Shown here: positions 26,717 to 35,158 of the stretch, one piece after another | How positions within the stretch are numbered: position 1 is the stretch's first letter | Layout: the number at the start of each line of letters is the position of its first letter | Source of the DNA: Micromonospora chokoriensis | Lineage (GTDB): Bacteria > Actinomycetota > Actinomycetes > Mycobacteriales > Micromonosporaceae | DNA: 64,000 bases | Reading direction: 5' to 3' | Assembly (NCBI RefSeq): GCF_000718555.1 | Contig: NZ_JOAN01000021.1 | Span: forward strand, 1 to 64,000 | The notes under the pieces: generated by a model | Databases searched by the model: none | Told to the model about the DNA's origin: nothing | Seen by the model: only the letters and a program-made list of their open reading frames with translations | Position numbers and translations under genes: made by a program

Positions 26717-27994
26717 ATGAGCGGGAGCAGGTTCACCAGGCGCCGGGCGATCACCCTCGCCGGCGCCGGGGTGGCCGGGGTCGCCGGAGTGGCGGTCGGC
26801 GCGGGGGCACTGGTGAACGGCTCCCGTGGCCCGGCCGCGGCGAGCGACCACCCGGCCGAGGCGGTGCCGTTCCACGGTGAGCACCAGGCCGGCATCGTCA
26901 CCCCGGCACAGGACCGGCTGCACTTCGTCGCCTTCGACGTGATCACCAAGGACCGGGCCCGGCTGGTCGAGTTGCTTGAGGAGTGGACGGCCGCCGCCGC
27001 CCGGATGACCGCGGGACGCGACGCCGGGGTCCTCGGCGCGGTCGGCGGAATGCCGGAGGCTCCACCGGACGACACCGGCGAGGCGCTCGGCCTGCCCCCC
27101 TCGCAGCTCACCCTCACGATCGGGTTCGGGCCGACGCTGTTCCGTGACGCCGACGGCCGGGACCGCTTCGGCCTCGCCGACCGGCGGCCCGCCGCCCTCG
27201 CCGAGCTGCCGAAGTTCCCCGGCGACGCGTTGCAGCCGCAGCTCTCCGGCGGCGACCTCTGCGTGCAGGCGTGCGCAAACGATCCGCAGGTGGCGGTGCA
27301 TGCGATCCGCAACCTGGCCCGGCTCGGCATGGGCGTGGTGAGCGTCCGCTGGTCGCAGCTCGGCTTCGGCCGTACCTCGTCGACCTCGCGGGACCAGGCC
27401 ACCGCGCGCAACCTGTTCGGTTTCAAGGACGGTACGGCCAACCTCAAGGCCGAGGACACCGAGCTGCTGCGCGACCAACTGTGGGTGCAGCCGGGCGACG
27501 GACCGGAGTGGATGACCGGAGGCTCGTACCTGGTCACCCGCAAGATCCGGATGCTCGTGGAGACCTGGGACCGGACCTCCCTCGCTGAGCAGGAGGAGAT
27601 CGTCGGCCGGGCCAAGGGCAGCGGAGCGCCACTCGGCCGGACCGAGGAGTTCGACGAGCTGGACTTCGCCGCGCGTGGCGCGGACGGCAAGCCACTGATC
27701 GCCGAGCACGCCCACGTCGCGCTGGCCCACCCGAGCCGGAACAGCGGCGCCCAACTGCTGCGCCGGGGCTACAACTTCGTCGACGGCTCCGACGGCCTCG
27801 GCCGGCTCGACGCCGGCCTCTTCTTCATCGCCTACCAGCGTGATCCCCGCCGCCAGTTCGTGCCGATCCAGACCCAGTTGGCGCGACACGACGTGATGAA
27901 CGAGTACCTGCGGCACGTCTCCAGCGCTGTGTTCGCCTGTCCTCCCGGGGTACGCGACGCAGCGGAGAACTGGGGGCGTGGGCTGTTCGGCTGA
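26717..27994 (+). CDS. efeB: Deferrochelatase/peroxidase EfeB (DyP family, Tat substrate)
   Basis: A 425-residue heme peroxidase exported folded by the Tat pathway: twin-arginine motif in SRFTRRRAITLAG and a hydrophobic stretch to about residue 40. DyP motifs are GFKDGTANL (distal Asp) and HVALAHPSRNSG / LRRGYNF (proximal heme region). It oxidises or strips iron at the cell surface as part of EfeUOB. ATG 26717 has AAGGAG 8 nt upstream. It is the last gene of the operon; 121 bp then separate it from mtrA. Confidence 0.94.
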   Translation: MSGSRFTRRRAITLAGAGVAGVAGVAVGAGALVNGSRGPAAASDHPAEAVPFHGEHQAGIVTPAQDRLHFVAFDVITKDRARLVELLEEWTAAAARMTAGRDAGVLGAVGGMPEAPPDDTGEALGLPPSQLTLTIGFGPTLFRDADGRDRFGLADRRPAALAELPKFPGDALQPQLSGGDLCVQACANDPQVAVHAIRNLARLGMGVVSVRWSQLGFGRTSSTSRDQATARNLFGFKDGTANLKAEDTELLRDQLWVQPGDGPEWMTGGSYLVTRKIRMLVETWDRTSLAEQEEIVGRAKGSGAPLGRTEEFDELDFAARGADGKPLIAEHAHVALAHPSRNSGAQLLRRGYNFVDGSDGLGRLDAGLFFIAYQRDPRRQFVPIQTQLARHDVMNEYLRHVSSAVFACPPGVRDAAENWGRGLFG

Positions 27995-28115
27995 CCGTCG
28001 TCCGGATAGTGACAGCGGGATCGGCCCGGCCTGCGGTGGCGCCCGGCGGCGTCGAAGGGGGATCATGGAGACAGCCCGGTCCCACCGAACTGAATGAGGA
28101 TGCAATATTAATCCC

Positions 28116-28805
28116 ATGAGAGCCCGCGTACTGGTGGTCGACGATGACCCCGCGCTCGCCGAGATGCTCGGCATCGTGCTGCGCAGTGAGGGTTTCCTGC
28201 CCTCGTTTGTGGCCGACGGCGAGCGGGCGTTGGCCGCTTTTCGCGACAGCCGTCCCGATATCGTGCTGCTTGACCTGATGCTGCCCGGCATGAGCGGTAT
28301 CGACGTCGCCCGGTCTATTCGGGCGGAGTCCGGCGTGCCCATCGTCATGCTGACCGCCAAGAGCGACACCGTGGACGTCGTCCTGGGCCTGGAGTCCGGG
28401 GCCGACGACTACGTGGTCAAGCCGTTCAAGCCCAAGGAGCTGGTCGCCCGGATGCGGGCCCGACTGCGCCGAGGCGAGGACGTGGCCCCCGAGATGCTGA
28501 CCATCGGGCCGCCGGACAACCAGATCACCATCGACGTGCCCGCGCACACCGTGAGCCGCAACGATGAGGAGGTGAAGCTGACTCCGCTGGAGTTCGACCT
28601 GCTGGTCGCGCTCGCCCGCAAGCCGCGTCAGGTCTTCACCCGCGAGGTGTTGCTGGAGCAGGTCTGGGGCTATCGGCACGCGGCCGACACCCGGCTGGTC
28701 AACGTGCACGTCCAGCGGTTGCGGGCCAAGATCGAGCCGGACCCGGAGCGACCGGAAATCATCCTCACCGTGCGGGGCGTGGGCTACAAGGCGGGGACCG
28801 GATAG
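28116..28805 (+). CDS. mtrA: Response regulator MtrA
   Basis: A 229-residue OmpR-family regulator essential in many actinobacteria, controlling cell-wall hydrolases and division. Receiver: D9/D10/D11, phospho-acceptor D53 in IVLLDLMLPGMSG, and K in YVVKPFKPKELVARM. Winged-helix domain about 130–225 ends in LTVRGVGYKAG. The 36 nt before ATG are AT-rich (CAATATTAAT), giving a plausible -10 only 7 nt upstream of the start. Followed within 12 bp by mtrB; synteny matches M. tuberculosis Rv3246c–Rv3244c. Confidence 0.95.
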   Translation: MRARVLVVDDDPALAEMLGIVLRSEGFLPSFVADGERALAAFRDSRPDIVLLDLMLPGMSGIDVARSIRAESGVPIVMLTAKSDTVDVVLGLESGADDYVVKPFKPKELVARMRARLRRGEDVAPEMLTIGPPDNQITIDVPAHTVSRNDEEVKLTPLEFDLLVALARKPRQVFTREVLLEQVWGYRHAADTRLVNVHVQRLRAKIEPDPERPEIILTVRGVGYKAGTG

Positions 28806-28817
28806 CCTGGTCGCACT

Positions 28818-30575
28818 GTGTCGACCTCACCGCCCCCACCCTCCCCCAGCACGGCTGCCCGCCGGCCCAGCGCCGGCGGGGAGTTCTGGCGTGCGGTGAG
28901 CGGTCAGGTCACCCGGGTGGTGGGCCGGGTGCACCAGACCTGGCGCCGCTCGCTCCAGGTCCGCGTGGTGACCATCACGCTTGTCGCGTCCAGCCTGCTG
29001 GTCGGCGGGTTCGCGTTCCTGATCGCCGACAAGATCACGACCATCCTGCTCGACAACGCTCGCAGCGACGTCCGGCAGCGGGTGACAAGCGGTGCCAGTT
29101 ACACGGCCAAGCAGGTCTCGTTCTACGGGCAGGCGCAGGAGGCGCAGCTCCAGGAGACCATCGACGGCACGGTCAACTACCTGGCCGGCGGCGACCCCCA
29201 GCAGACCAGCGGGGTGGTGGTGGCGATCACCGCCGACGGTTATCCCAACGACATCCAGACGCGCACCGCCCCCTCGGCGAACGTCCAGTCGCTGATCAGC
29301 CCAGAGCTGCGGGCCGCGATCGCCGACGGCAAGGTGGCCAGCCAGATCCGCACCGGGCGGCTCACCGGTGAGCCCACCAAATATCTCGTGTACGGCTCGC
29401 CGGTACCCACCCGCTTCGGCCAGATCGAGCTCTACTACCTGGTGCCGCTGACCCGGCAGGACGTCACCGCCGCCGATGCCCGTGCCACAGTGGTGGCCAC
29501 CGGGGTCGCCCTGGTGATCCTGCTCGGGTTGCTCGCGGCGCTTGTCACCCGGCTGGTGGTCAACCCGGTGCGGGTCGCCGCACGGACCGCCCAGCGGCTC
29601 TCCGCCGGCCTGCTCGACCAGCGGATGGTGGTCAACGGCGAGGACGACCTCGCGCTGCTCGCCGCGTCGTTCAACCAGATGGCCACCAACCTGCAACGGC
29701 AGATCCTGCGCCTGGAGGAGATGTCCCGGTTGCAGCGCCGCTTCACCTCCGACGTCTCGCACGAGCTGCGTACGCCGCTGACCACGGTCCGGATGGCCGC
29801 TGACCTGATCTTCGCCGAGCGCGACGAGTTCGACCCGGCGGTCGCCCGCAGCGCCGAACTGCTCCAGGCCGAGCTGGATCGATTCGAGGAGTTGCTCACC
29901 GACCTGCTGGAGATCAGTCGGTTCGACGCCGGTTTCGCCATGCTGGATTCCGAGCCGACCGACCTGGTGCCGGTGGTGCACCGGGTGGTCGACCGGCTGG
30001 CCGGCCTGGCCGAGCGGGTGGGCGTACCGATCGAGCTTGATCTGCCGGGCACGCCGGTGATCGCCGAGGTCGACCCGCGCCGGGTCGAGCGGGTGCTGCG
30101 CAATCTGGTCGGCAACGCCGTCGAGCACGGCGAGGCCCGCCCGGTGCTGATCACCCTCGGCATTGACGAGACCGCCGTGGCGATCACCGTTCGTGACCGC
30201 GGTGTGGGGCTCAAGGTGGGTGAGGAAAAGTTGGTGTTCAATCGGTTCTGGCGGGCGGACCCGTCCCGGGCTCGGCAGACCGGGGGCACCGGGCTGGGCC
30301 TGTCGATCAGCCTGGAAGATGCCCGGCTGCACGGCGGCTGGCTGGAGGCGTGGGGGGCTCCCGGGCAGGGCGCGCAGTTCCGGCTCACCCTGCCGGCCCG
30401 TGCGGGCGACCGGCTGACCACCTCGCCCCTGCGGTTGGTGCCGGCCGACGCCGCGTTGCCGTTCGGCGGCCCCCGCGACGGTGGCCCCCTGGCCATCGGC
30501 CCCGGCACCAGCGGGGCGTTGGCGATCGGCCCGACCCCGGCCGGGGACGGGCAGCGGGCGGAGGTGCGCTCGTGA
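28818..30575 (+). CDS. mtrB: Sensor histidine kinase MtrB
   Basis: A 585-residue membrane kinase partner of MtrA. N-terminal cytoplasmic tail about 1–50, TM1 about 55–75, extracytoplasmic sensor domain about 76–215, TM2 about 220–240, HAMP, DHp with the phospho-His in FTSDVSHELRTPLTTV, and HATPase with GGTGLGLSISLEDARLHGGWLEA. The GTG start follows mtrA by 12 bp. A C-terminal tail of about 50 residues is Gly/Pro/Ala-rich. It overlaps lpqB by 4 bp (GTGA), consistent with the known MtrB–LpqB functional link. Confidence 0.95.
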   Translation: MSTSPPPPSPSTAARRPSAGGEFWRAVSGQVTRVVGRVHQTWRRSLQVRVVTITLVASSLLVGGFAFLIADKITTILLDNARSDVRQRVTSGASYTAKQVSFYGQAQEAQLQETIDGTVNYLAGGDPQQTSGVVVAITADGYPNDIQTRTAPSANVQSLISPELRAAIADGKVASQIRTGRLTGEPTKYLVYGSPVPTRFGQIELYYLVPLTRQDVTAADARATVVATGVALVILLGLLAALVTRLVVNPVRVAARTAQRLSAGLLDQRMVVNGEDDLALLAASFNQMATNLQRQILRLEEMSRLQRRFTSDVSHELRTPLTTVRMAADLIFAERDEFDPAVARSAELLQAELDRFEELLTDLLEISRFDAGFAMLDSEPTDLVPVVHRVVDRLAGLAERVGVPIELDLPGTPVIAEVDPRRVERVLRNLVGNAVEHGEARPVLITLGIDETAVAITVRDRGVGLKVGEEKLVFNRFWRADPSRARQTGGTGLGLSISLEDARLHGGWLEAWGAPGQGAQFRLTLPARAGDRLTTSPLRLVPADAALPFGGPRDGGPLAIGPGTSGALAIGPTPAGDGQRAEVRS

Positions 30576-32386
30576 GACGACCTACTCTGCTCGGCGCGCT
30601 CGGCGTGATGGTGCTGCTGGGTGCCGGTTGCGGCATCCCGGCGGCGTCCGACGTGCGGGTGGACGGCAAGGGCGGTGCCGCCACCGAGGCCGGTGTGATC
30701 AGCCGCGGCAGTGAGCCACCGACGCGGACGGCCAGCGGCAGCGTCAACGAGGCGTTCGTGCGTAACTTCCTGTCCGCCGCCGCCGGCGAGCCGGATCGGG
30801 CGTACGAGCGGGTCAAGGGGTTCATCGCCCCGGAGGACAAGATCCGCTTGCAGGACAAGAAGGGTAGCGAGGTCGCGCTGAACGTGGTCCGGCTGCGCGA
30901 GGCGATCTACACCCTCAACAGCGACTCGACCACCACCGTGAAGATCACCGTGCAGCAGATCGGTGTGCTGCGGGCCAACGGCACCCTCGCTCCACCGGTG
31001 GCGACCGAGACGGAGTACGAGTTCGGTCTGCGTAGCGCGTCGTTCAACGGCGGCCTCAACGATGAGCGGGCCGGCCTGTACGTCATCAACCCGCCGAACG
31101 TGCTGCTGCTCAGCGAAATCGCCCTTCGACAGTATTACCAGGACGAGACGATCTACTTCTGGAGTTCCGACCGCACCCGCCTGGTGCCCGACCAGCGCTA
31201 CCGACCACAGGCGGTGCCAGACGAGCGCCGGGTCAACGAGGTGGTGAAATGGCTGGTCGGCGGCCCGTCCGACTGGCTGCGCCCGGGAGTCGTCGGGCTG
31301 CCCGACCGCACCGAGATGATCAACAACGCCACCGGCGGGAACGGTCGGTGGGAGGTCAACCTGGACATGTCCGATGACGACCAGAACGGCATCGACCAGT
31401 TGATCACGCAGATCGCCTGGTCGTTGGGCGACCTGCCGGGCCAGCTGGAGTTGAAGATCCGCAACAACCCGCAACCCGTCGTGGACCTGAGCGAGCGCCG
31501 AAACTCGCGAGAGCTCTACCCGAACACCGCCAGCCCCCAGCGGTTCGGCGTGTACGACGGCGTGATCCACCCGCTCGACTTCGACGGTGAGCCCAGCGGC
31601 ACGGTGCCATTGACGTCCGAGGCCAACCGCAACGTCGTCTCCGCCAGCCTCGGGCTGGCCAAGGACCGGCGCATCCTCGCCGCGATGGTGGTGACCGGCA
31701 CCGGCAAGAACCGGTACCGACTCGCGGTGGGCACGGGCGCCGACCCGATCTCCGTGCTCAGCCGCAGCGGCACCGAGTACTCCGCGATCAGCCGCCCGGT
31801 CTGGCTGCGTACCGTCGACTCCCGCCCCGGTCGCGGCCTGGTGGTGGCCGACGGGCAGCTCTACCGGTTCGACGAGATGGCCCGGATGTATCCGGTGCCG
31901 CTCAACCTGCCCTCCGCCGACGTCACGGCGGTCGCCGCCGGGTTGGACGGCCAGCGGGTCGCGCTGGTCGTGGGCGGGCGCCTCTACGTCGCGGCGGTCA
32001 ACCTGGACGGCGGCGGGGTCTCCATCGGCCCGCCCCGACAGTTGGTCACCTCGCTGACCGGCCTCACGGCGGTCGACTGGGGCAGAGAGGATCAGCTCGT
32101 GGTGGCGGGGTCCGCCGGTCAGCCGGCGATCTACGAGATCAGTGTCGACGGTGCCCTGGAGACGCCGTTGAGGACCGACCTCGGTGCCAAGGTCAGTCAC
32201 CTCACCGCGTACCCGACCAACCGCAGTGTGCGGGTGCCCAGCGGGGCCTACATGTACGAGGCGAACGGGGTGGCCTACCGCAGCAGCCCGTTCGAACGCA
32301 TCGAGCCCGCCCGGGTACGCGACATCGCCCCGGTGCCGGCCGGTATCCGGCCGAGCAACCCGTCGGCACCGTTCTTCCTCTACTGA
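30572..32386 (+). CDS. lpqB: Lipoprotein LpqB (GerMN domain, beta-propeller-like)
   Basis: A 604-residue lipoprotein that modulates MtrAB. Signal peptide with lipobox in MVLLGAGC-G. A GerMN-type domain runs about 190–310 (TIYFWSSDRTRLVPDQRY). The C-terminal half (about 330–600) has repeated beta blades (RRILAAMVVTGTGKNRYRL, GQRVALVVGGRLYVAAV). GTG 30572 overlaps the mtrB stop. Position and architecture match Rv3244c of M. tuberculosis. Confidence 0.93.
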   Translation: MRRPTLLGALGVMVLLGAGCGIPAASDVRVDGKGGAATEAGVISRGSEPPTRTASGSVNEAFVRNFLSAAAGEPDRAYERVKGFIAPEDKIRLQDKKGSEVALNVVRLREAIYTLNSDSTTTVKITVQQIGVLRANGTLAPPVATETEYEFGLRSASFNGGLNDERAGLYVINPPNVLLLSEIALRQYYQDETIYFWSSDRTRLVPDQRYRPQAVPDERRVNEVVKWLVGGPSDWLRPGVVGLPDRTEMINNATGGNGRWEVNLDMSDDDQNGIDQLITQIAWSLGDLPGQLELKIRNNPQPVVDLSERRNSRELYPNTASPQRFGVYDGVIHPLDFDGEPSGTVPLTSEANRNVVSASLGLAKDRRILAAMVVTGTGKNRYRLAVGTGADPISVLSRSGTEYSAISRPVWLRTVDSRPGRGLVVADGQLYRFDEMARMYPVPLNLPSADVTAVAAGLDGQRVALVVGGRLYVAAVNLDGGGVSIGPPRQLVTSLTGLTAVDWGREDQLVVAGSAGQPAIYEISVDGALETPLRTDLGAKVSHLTAYPTNRSVRVPSGAYMYEANGVAYRSSPFERIEPARVRDIAPVPAGIRPSNPSAPFFLY

Positions 32387-32390
32387 CACG

Positions 32391-33098
32391 GTGAGCGGGC
32401 TCTGGGCGGACCTCGCCGACCTGGTGCTGCCCGCCGACTGCGCCGGTTGTCGGGAACGGCGTCCCGGCCTGCGGCACGGCGTCTGCCCGGTCTGTGTCGC
32501 GGCGCTTGACGCACTGCGCCCACGGTCGGTCCGTCCCACCCCCGCCCCGCCGGGCCTGCCGTCCTGCGTCGCGCTCGGCCCGTACGCCGGCCCGCTGCGG
32601 GAGGCTCTGCTGGCGTACAAGGAACACGGCCGGCACGGCCTGGCTCGCCCGCTCGGCGCCCTGCTCGCCGAGGTCGTCGCGGCGGCCGTCGGCGGGGCTC
32701 GTCCGCTGGCGTTGGTCCCGGTCCCGGACACCGCGGCGGCGGCCCGGTCCCGCTACGGGGACCACCTCGACCGGCTGGCCCGGCACTGCGCGGCCCGGCT
32801 CAACCGGGGCGGCTGGGCGGTGCGGGTGCACCGTCCGCTGCGAGCGCTGCCCCGGCCCGACTCGGTCACCCTGGACAGCGCCGGGCGGGCGGCGGCGGCC
32901 GAGGCGGCCTTCCAACCTCGCTCGACGGGGCCGTCCCGGGGTCGTGCCGTCGGCGCGGCGCCGGCCGTGGTGCTGCTCGACGACATCGTCACCACCGGCG
33001 TCACCCTGGCCGCCGCAGCCAGGGTGCTGACCGCGACGGGATGGGCACCGAGTGTCGCCGTGGTGCTCGCGGCGACCGAGAAAAGACTCCAGTCGTAA
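32391..33098 (+). CDS. ComF-family phosphoribosyltransferase-like protein
   Basis: A 235-residue ComF/amidophosphoribosyltransferase-like protein. N-terminal zinc-finger-like pairs CAGC and CPVC, then the type I PRTase domain with PRPP loop VVLLDDIVTTGVTLAAAARVL. In competent bacteria ComF aids DNA uptake; in actinobacteria its role is unproven. GTG 32391 starts 4 bp after the lpqB stop, so it is the last gene of the mtrA–mtrB–lpqB–comF unit. Confidence 0.88.
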   Translation: MSGLWADLADLVLPADCAGCRERRPGLRHGVCPVCVAALDALRPRSVRPTPAPPGLPSCVALGPYAGPLREALLAYKEHGRHGLARPLGALLAEVVAAAVGGARPLALVPVPDTAAAARSRYGDHLDRLARHCAARLNRGGWAVRVHRPLRALPRPDSVTLDSAGRAAAAEAAFQPRSTGPSRGRAVGAAPAVVLLDDIVTTGVTLAAAARVLTATGWAPSVAVVLAATEKRLQS

Positions 33099-33106
33099 CC
33101 GATCGT

Positions 33107-33131
33107 GTTTCCGTTTCACCCGTTGGTGTAT
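33107..33131 (+). promoter_or_regulatory. Stress sigma factor (sigB/sigF-like) promoter candidate for hpf
   Basis: GTTT at 33107–33110, a 15-nt spacer, then GTGTAT at 33126–33131 resembles the GTTT-N15/16-GGGTAT promoters used by SigF/SigB-type factors. The site lies about 215 bp upstream of hpf, giving a long leader; the stretch 33132–33344 has no gene. It would fit the known stress and stationary-phase induction of hpf. Confidence 0.35.
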
Positions 33132-33344
33132 GAGGTGCGAAAAATCCTGGGCCGTCTCGGCAACATGGGGTGACTGCCGGGCAAACAGGAGTTAGCGTTT
33201 CGCTGTCGGGGGTAGGAGGTCGTTCCAACCGCCCCCGGCGGTGAGAGGAGGCGTAGCCGTACCAACCGGTCGACGCCAGCGGGTCTCCCCACGGCGCGCG
33301 GCCGGGCAAACCGGATCGAAGACCGTCCGAACAAGGGAGGTCAC

Positions 33345-33986
33345 GTGGACATCGTGGTCAAGGGCCGAAACGTCGAAGTGCCGGACCATTACCGGGTGCA
33401 CGTAGCCGAGAAACTCGCAAAGATCGAACGCTACGACCACAAACTTATTCGTGTCGATGTCGAGCTGTTTCACGAGCGCAATCCGCGCCAAGCCGACCAC
33501 TGCCAGCGGGTGGAGATCACCTGCATTTCCCGGGGCCCGGTCATGCGGGCCGAGGCCTGCACGAACGACTTCTACAGCGCGCTCGACGCGGCCATCGCGA
33601 AGCTCGACACCCGGCTGCGCCGCGCTGCCGACCGCCGCCGCGTACACCGGGGTCGGCACGCGCCGATCTCCGTCGCCGAGGCCACCGCGGGCCTACCGGT
33701 CGCGGACCTGGTCTCCCCCGCGCTGAGCGCGCCGGGTGACGGCGCCCGCGCCGGCACCGCGGTCGCGGAGCGGGTCGAGGAGGAGTACGACGACCAGCCG
33801 TGGCACATCGCCCGCGAGAAGGTGCACCCGGCAGATCCGATGACCATCGACGACGCGCTGTTCGAGATGGAACTGGTCGGCCACGACTTCTACCTTTTCC
33901 AGGACAAGGAGTCCGGCCGTCCCAGCGTCGTCTACCGGCGCCACGCGTACGACTACGGCATCATCTCCCTCGCCACTGACCGGTAG
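33345..33986 (+). CDS. hpf: Ribosome hibernation promoting factor, long form
   Basis: A 213-residue long-type HPF. The N-terminal S30AE domain (about 1–100; KGRNVEVPDHYRVHVAEKL…FYSALDAAIAKLDTRLRR) binds the decoding centre of the 30S subunit. The C-terminal domain (about 150–210; KVHPADPMTIDDALFEMELVGHDFYLFQDKESG) dimerises ribosomes into 100S particles. GTG 33345 has GGGAGG upstream. It lies between comF and secA as in M. tuberculosis, except for the GNAT insertion. A strong palindrome follows the stop. Confidence 0.95.
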   Translation: MDIVVKGRNVEVPDHYRVHVAEKLAKIERYDHKLIRVDVELFHERNPRQADHCQRVEITCISRGPVMRAEACTNDFYSALDAAIAKLDTRLRRAADRRRVHRGRHAPISVAEATAGLPVADLVSPALSAPGDGARAGTAVAERVEEEYDDQPWHIAREKVHPADPMTIDDALFEMELVGHDFYLFQDKESGRPSVVYRRHAYDYGIISLATDR

Positions 33987-33997
33987 CAGACCGCGTC

Positions 33998-34043
33998 GAT
34001 CATGGAGTTGTGGTGGGTCTGTCCCCACCACAACTCCATGATC
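33998..34043. terminator. Perfect 20-bp stem bidirectional terminator/palindromic element
   Basis: Perfect inverted repeat GATCATGGAGTTGTGGTGGG (33998–34017) with its complement at 34024–34043 and a 6-nt loop, between convergent hpf and the GNAT gene. It is unusually long, perfect and AT-mixed for a local terminator, which suggests a repeat-family element also used as terminator. Confidence 0.75.
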
Positions 34044-34045
34044 TG

Positions 34046-35158
34046 TCAGCGCAGGTCGGGCGGTAGCAGCGCGAAGGTCAGGTCGTCCAGGCGGGCCCCG
34101 GCCAGCCCGGGCAGCCGGCCCCGCGCCACGGCCTCACGCTGGAACCCGACCCGCTCCAGCACGCGGTGCGACGCGGTGTTGTCCGGCACCGTGCCGGCGG
34201 TCAGCCGGGCCATACCGACCGGGCCGAACGCCCAGCCCGCGAGCAGGCGGACCGCCCGCGTCGCGTACCCCCGGCCGCGCCACTCGGGCAGCAGCGCGTA
34301 GCCGACCGATCCCTCGGCGCTGCTCACCTCCGTGTACGACAACCCGCAACTGCCCGCCGGCGCACCAGTGGCCACGTCCGTGACCAGCAGCCGGGCGATC
34401 TCCCCGGTCAGCCAACCGCTCTCAGCGAGGCGGCAGCGCCGCTCGATCGCCTCCCGCGTCGGCGGCACGGGCGGAGCCTGGTTCGCCACCACGTCGGGTC
34501 GGCTGTGCAGCCGGTACATCAGCTCCGCGTCGCCGGGCGCGAGCGGACGCAGCGCCACCACCTGATCGGTGAGCACCCCGTCGGGCAGGTCGGGTAGCAG
34601 TCGGGGGGCCGGAGCGGGCGGGTCGCCGGCGAGGCGTACCCAGGCCAGCAGGTCGTGCCGTCCCGCGTCCCGGGCGCTACCGGCGGACCGGCGCGAACCC
34701 TCGTAGCGGAAACCGGCAGCCACCGCGACCCGCTGGCTCGGGCCGTTCTCCGCGTGGGTGAGCAGCTCCAGTCGAGCTGTCCCGTTGGCGAACGCGTGCT
34801 CACTCAGCGCGCGGGTCGCCGCCCTGGCCACGCCCCGTCCGCGCGCAGCCGGCCGCACCCAGTAGCCGATCTCTGCCTGCCCCCGTGCGGGCACCGGGTT
34901 GGACAGCCCCACCGTGCCGAGCAGCCGGTCCGTCGCGGGGTCCGCGATGGCGTACGCCGCGCCGCCGTCGGTCCAGGCCGCCGGGGCGCCCGCATCGATC
35001 CACCAGCGGGCGTCGACCTCGGTGTACGGCGAAGGCAGGCCGGTCATGAACCGCTGGCTCACCGGGTCGGCCAAGCCGTCGACCACATCGGGGATGTCCT
35101 CGGCGCGGAACGGCCGCAGCCGTACGCCGTGCGCCTCGATGACCTGCGACGGGCTCAT
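34046..35158 (-). CDS. Double-GNAT acetyltransferase
   Basis: A 370-residue protein with two RimJ/RimL-type GNAT domains in tandem. Domain 1 is about 10–180 (VRLRPFRAEDIPDVVDGLADP…EIGYWVRPAARGRGVA, then NGPSQRVAVAAGFRYEG). Domain 2 is about 200–365 (VALRPLAPGDAEL…VGYALLPEWRGRGYATRAVRLLAGWAF, then NTASHRVLERVGFQREA). The R/Q-x-x-G-x-G/A acetyl-CoA loops are intact in both. ATG 35158 overlaps the stop of the upstream double-GNAT gene (ATGA). Substrate is unknown; peptide N-terminal or antibiotic-like amines are typical. Confidence 0.82.
   Translation of the reverse strand: MSPSQVIEAHGVRLRPFRAEDIPDVVDGLADPVSQRFMTGLPSPYTEVDARWWIDAGAPAAWTDGGAAYAIADPATDRLLGTVGLSNPVPARGQAEIGYWVRPAARGRGVARAATRALSEHAFANGTARLELLTHAENGPSQRVAVAAGFRYEGSRRSAGSARDAGRHDLLAWVRLAGDPPAPAPRLLPDLPDGVLTDQVVALRPLAPGDAELMYRLHSRPDVVANQAPPVPPTREAIERRCRLAESGWLTGEIARLLVTDVATGAPAGSCGLSYTEVSSAEGSVGYALLPEWRGRGYATRAVRLLAGWAFGPVGMARLTAGTVPDNTASHRVLERVGFQREAVARGRLPGLAGARLDDLTFALLPPDLR

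Noticed and set aside
28065..28097. A 10-codon upstream ORF (METARSHRTE) before mtrA with AAGGGG in front.
   Set aside because: Too short to support, with a poor ribosome-site spacing. The mtrA promoter may lie downstream of it, so it might not be transcribed with mtrA.
29435..32731. A 1098-residue frame antisense to mtrB–lpqB–comF.
   Set aside because: Overlaps three conserved genes; low-complexity Arg/Ser/Pro composition and no motif.
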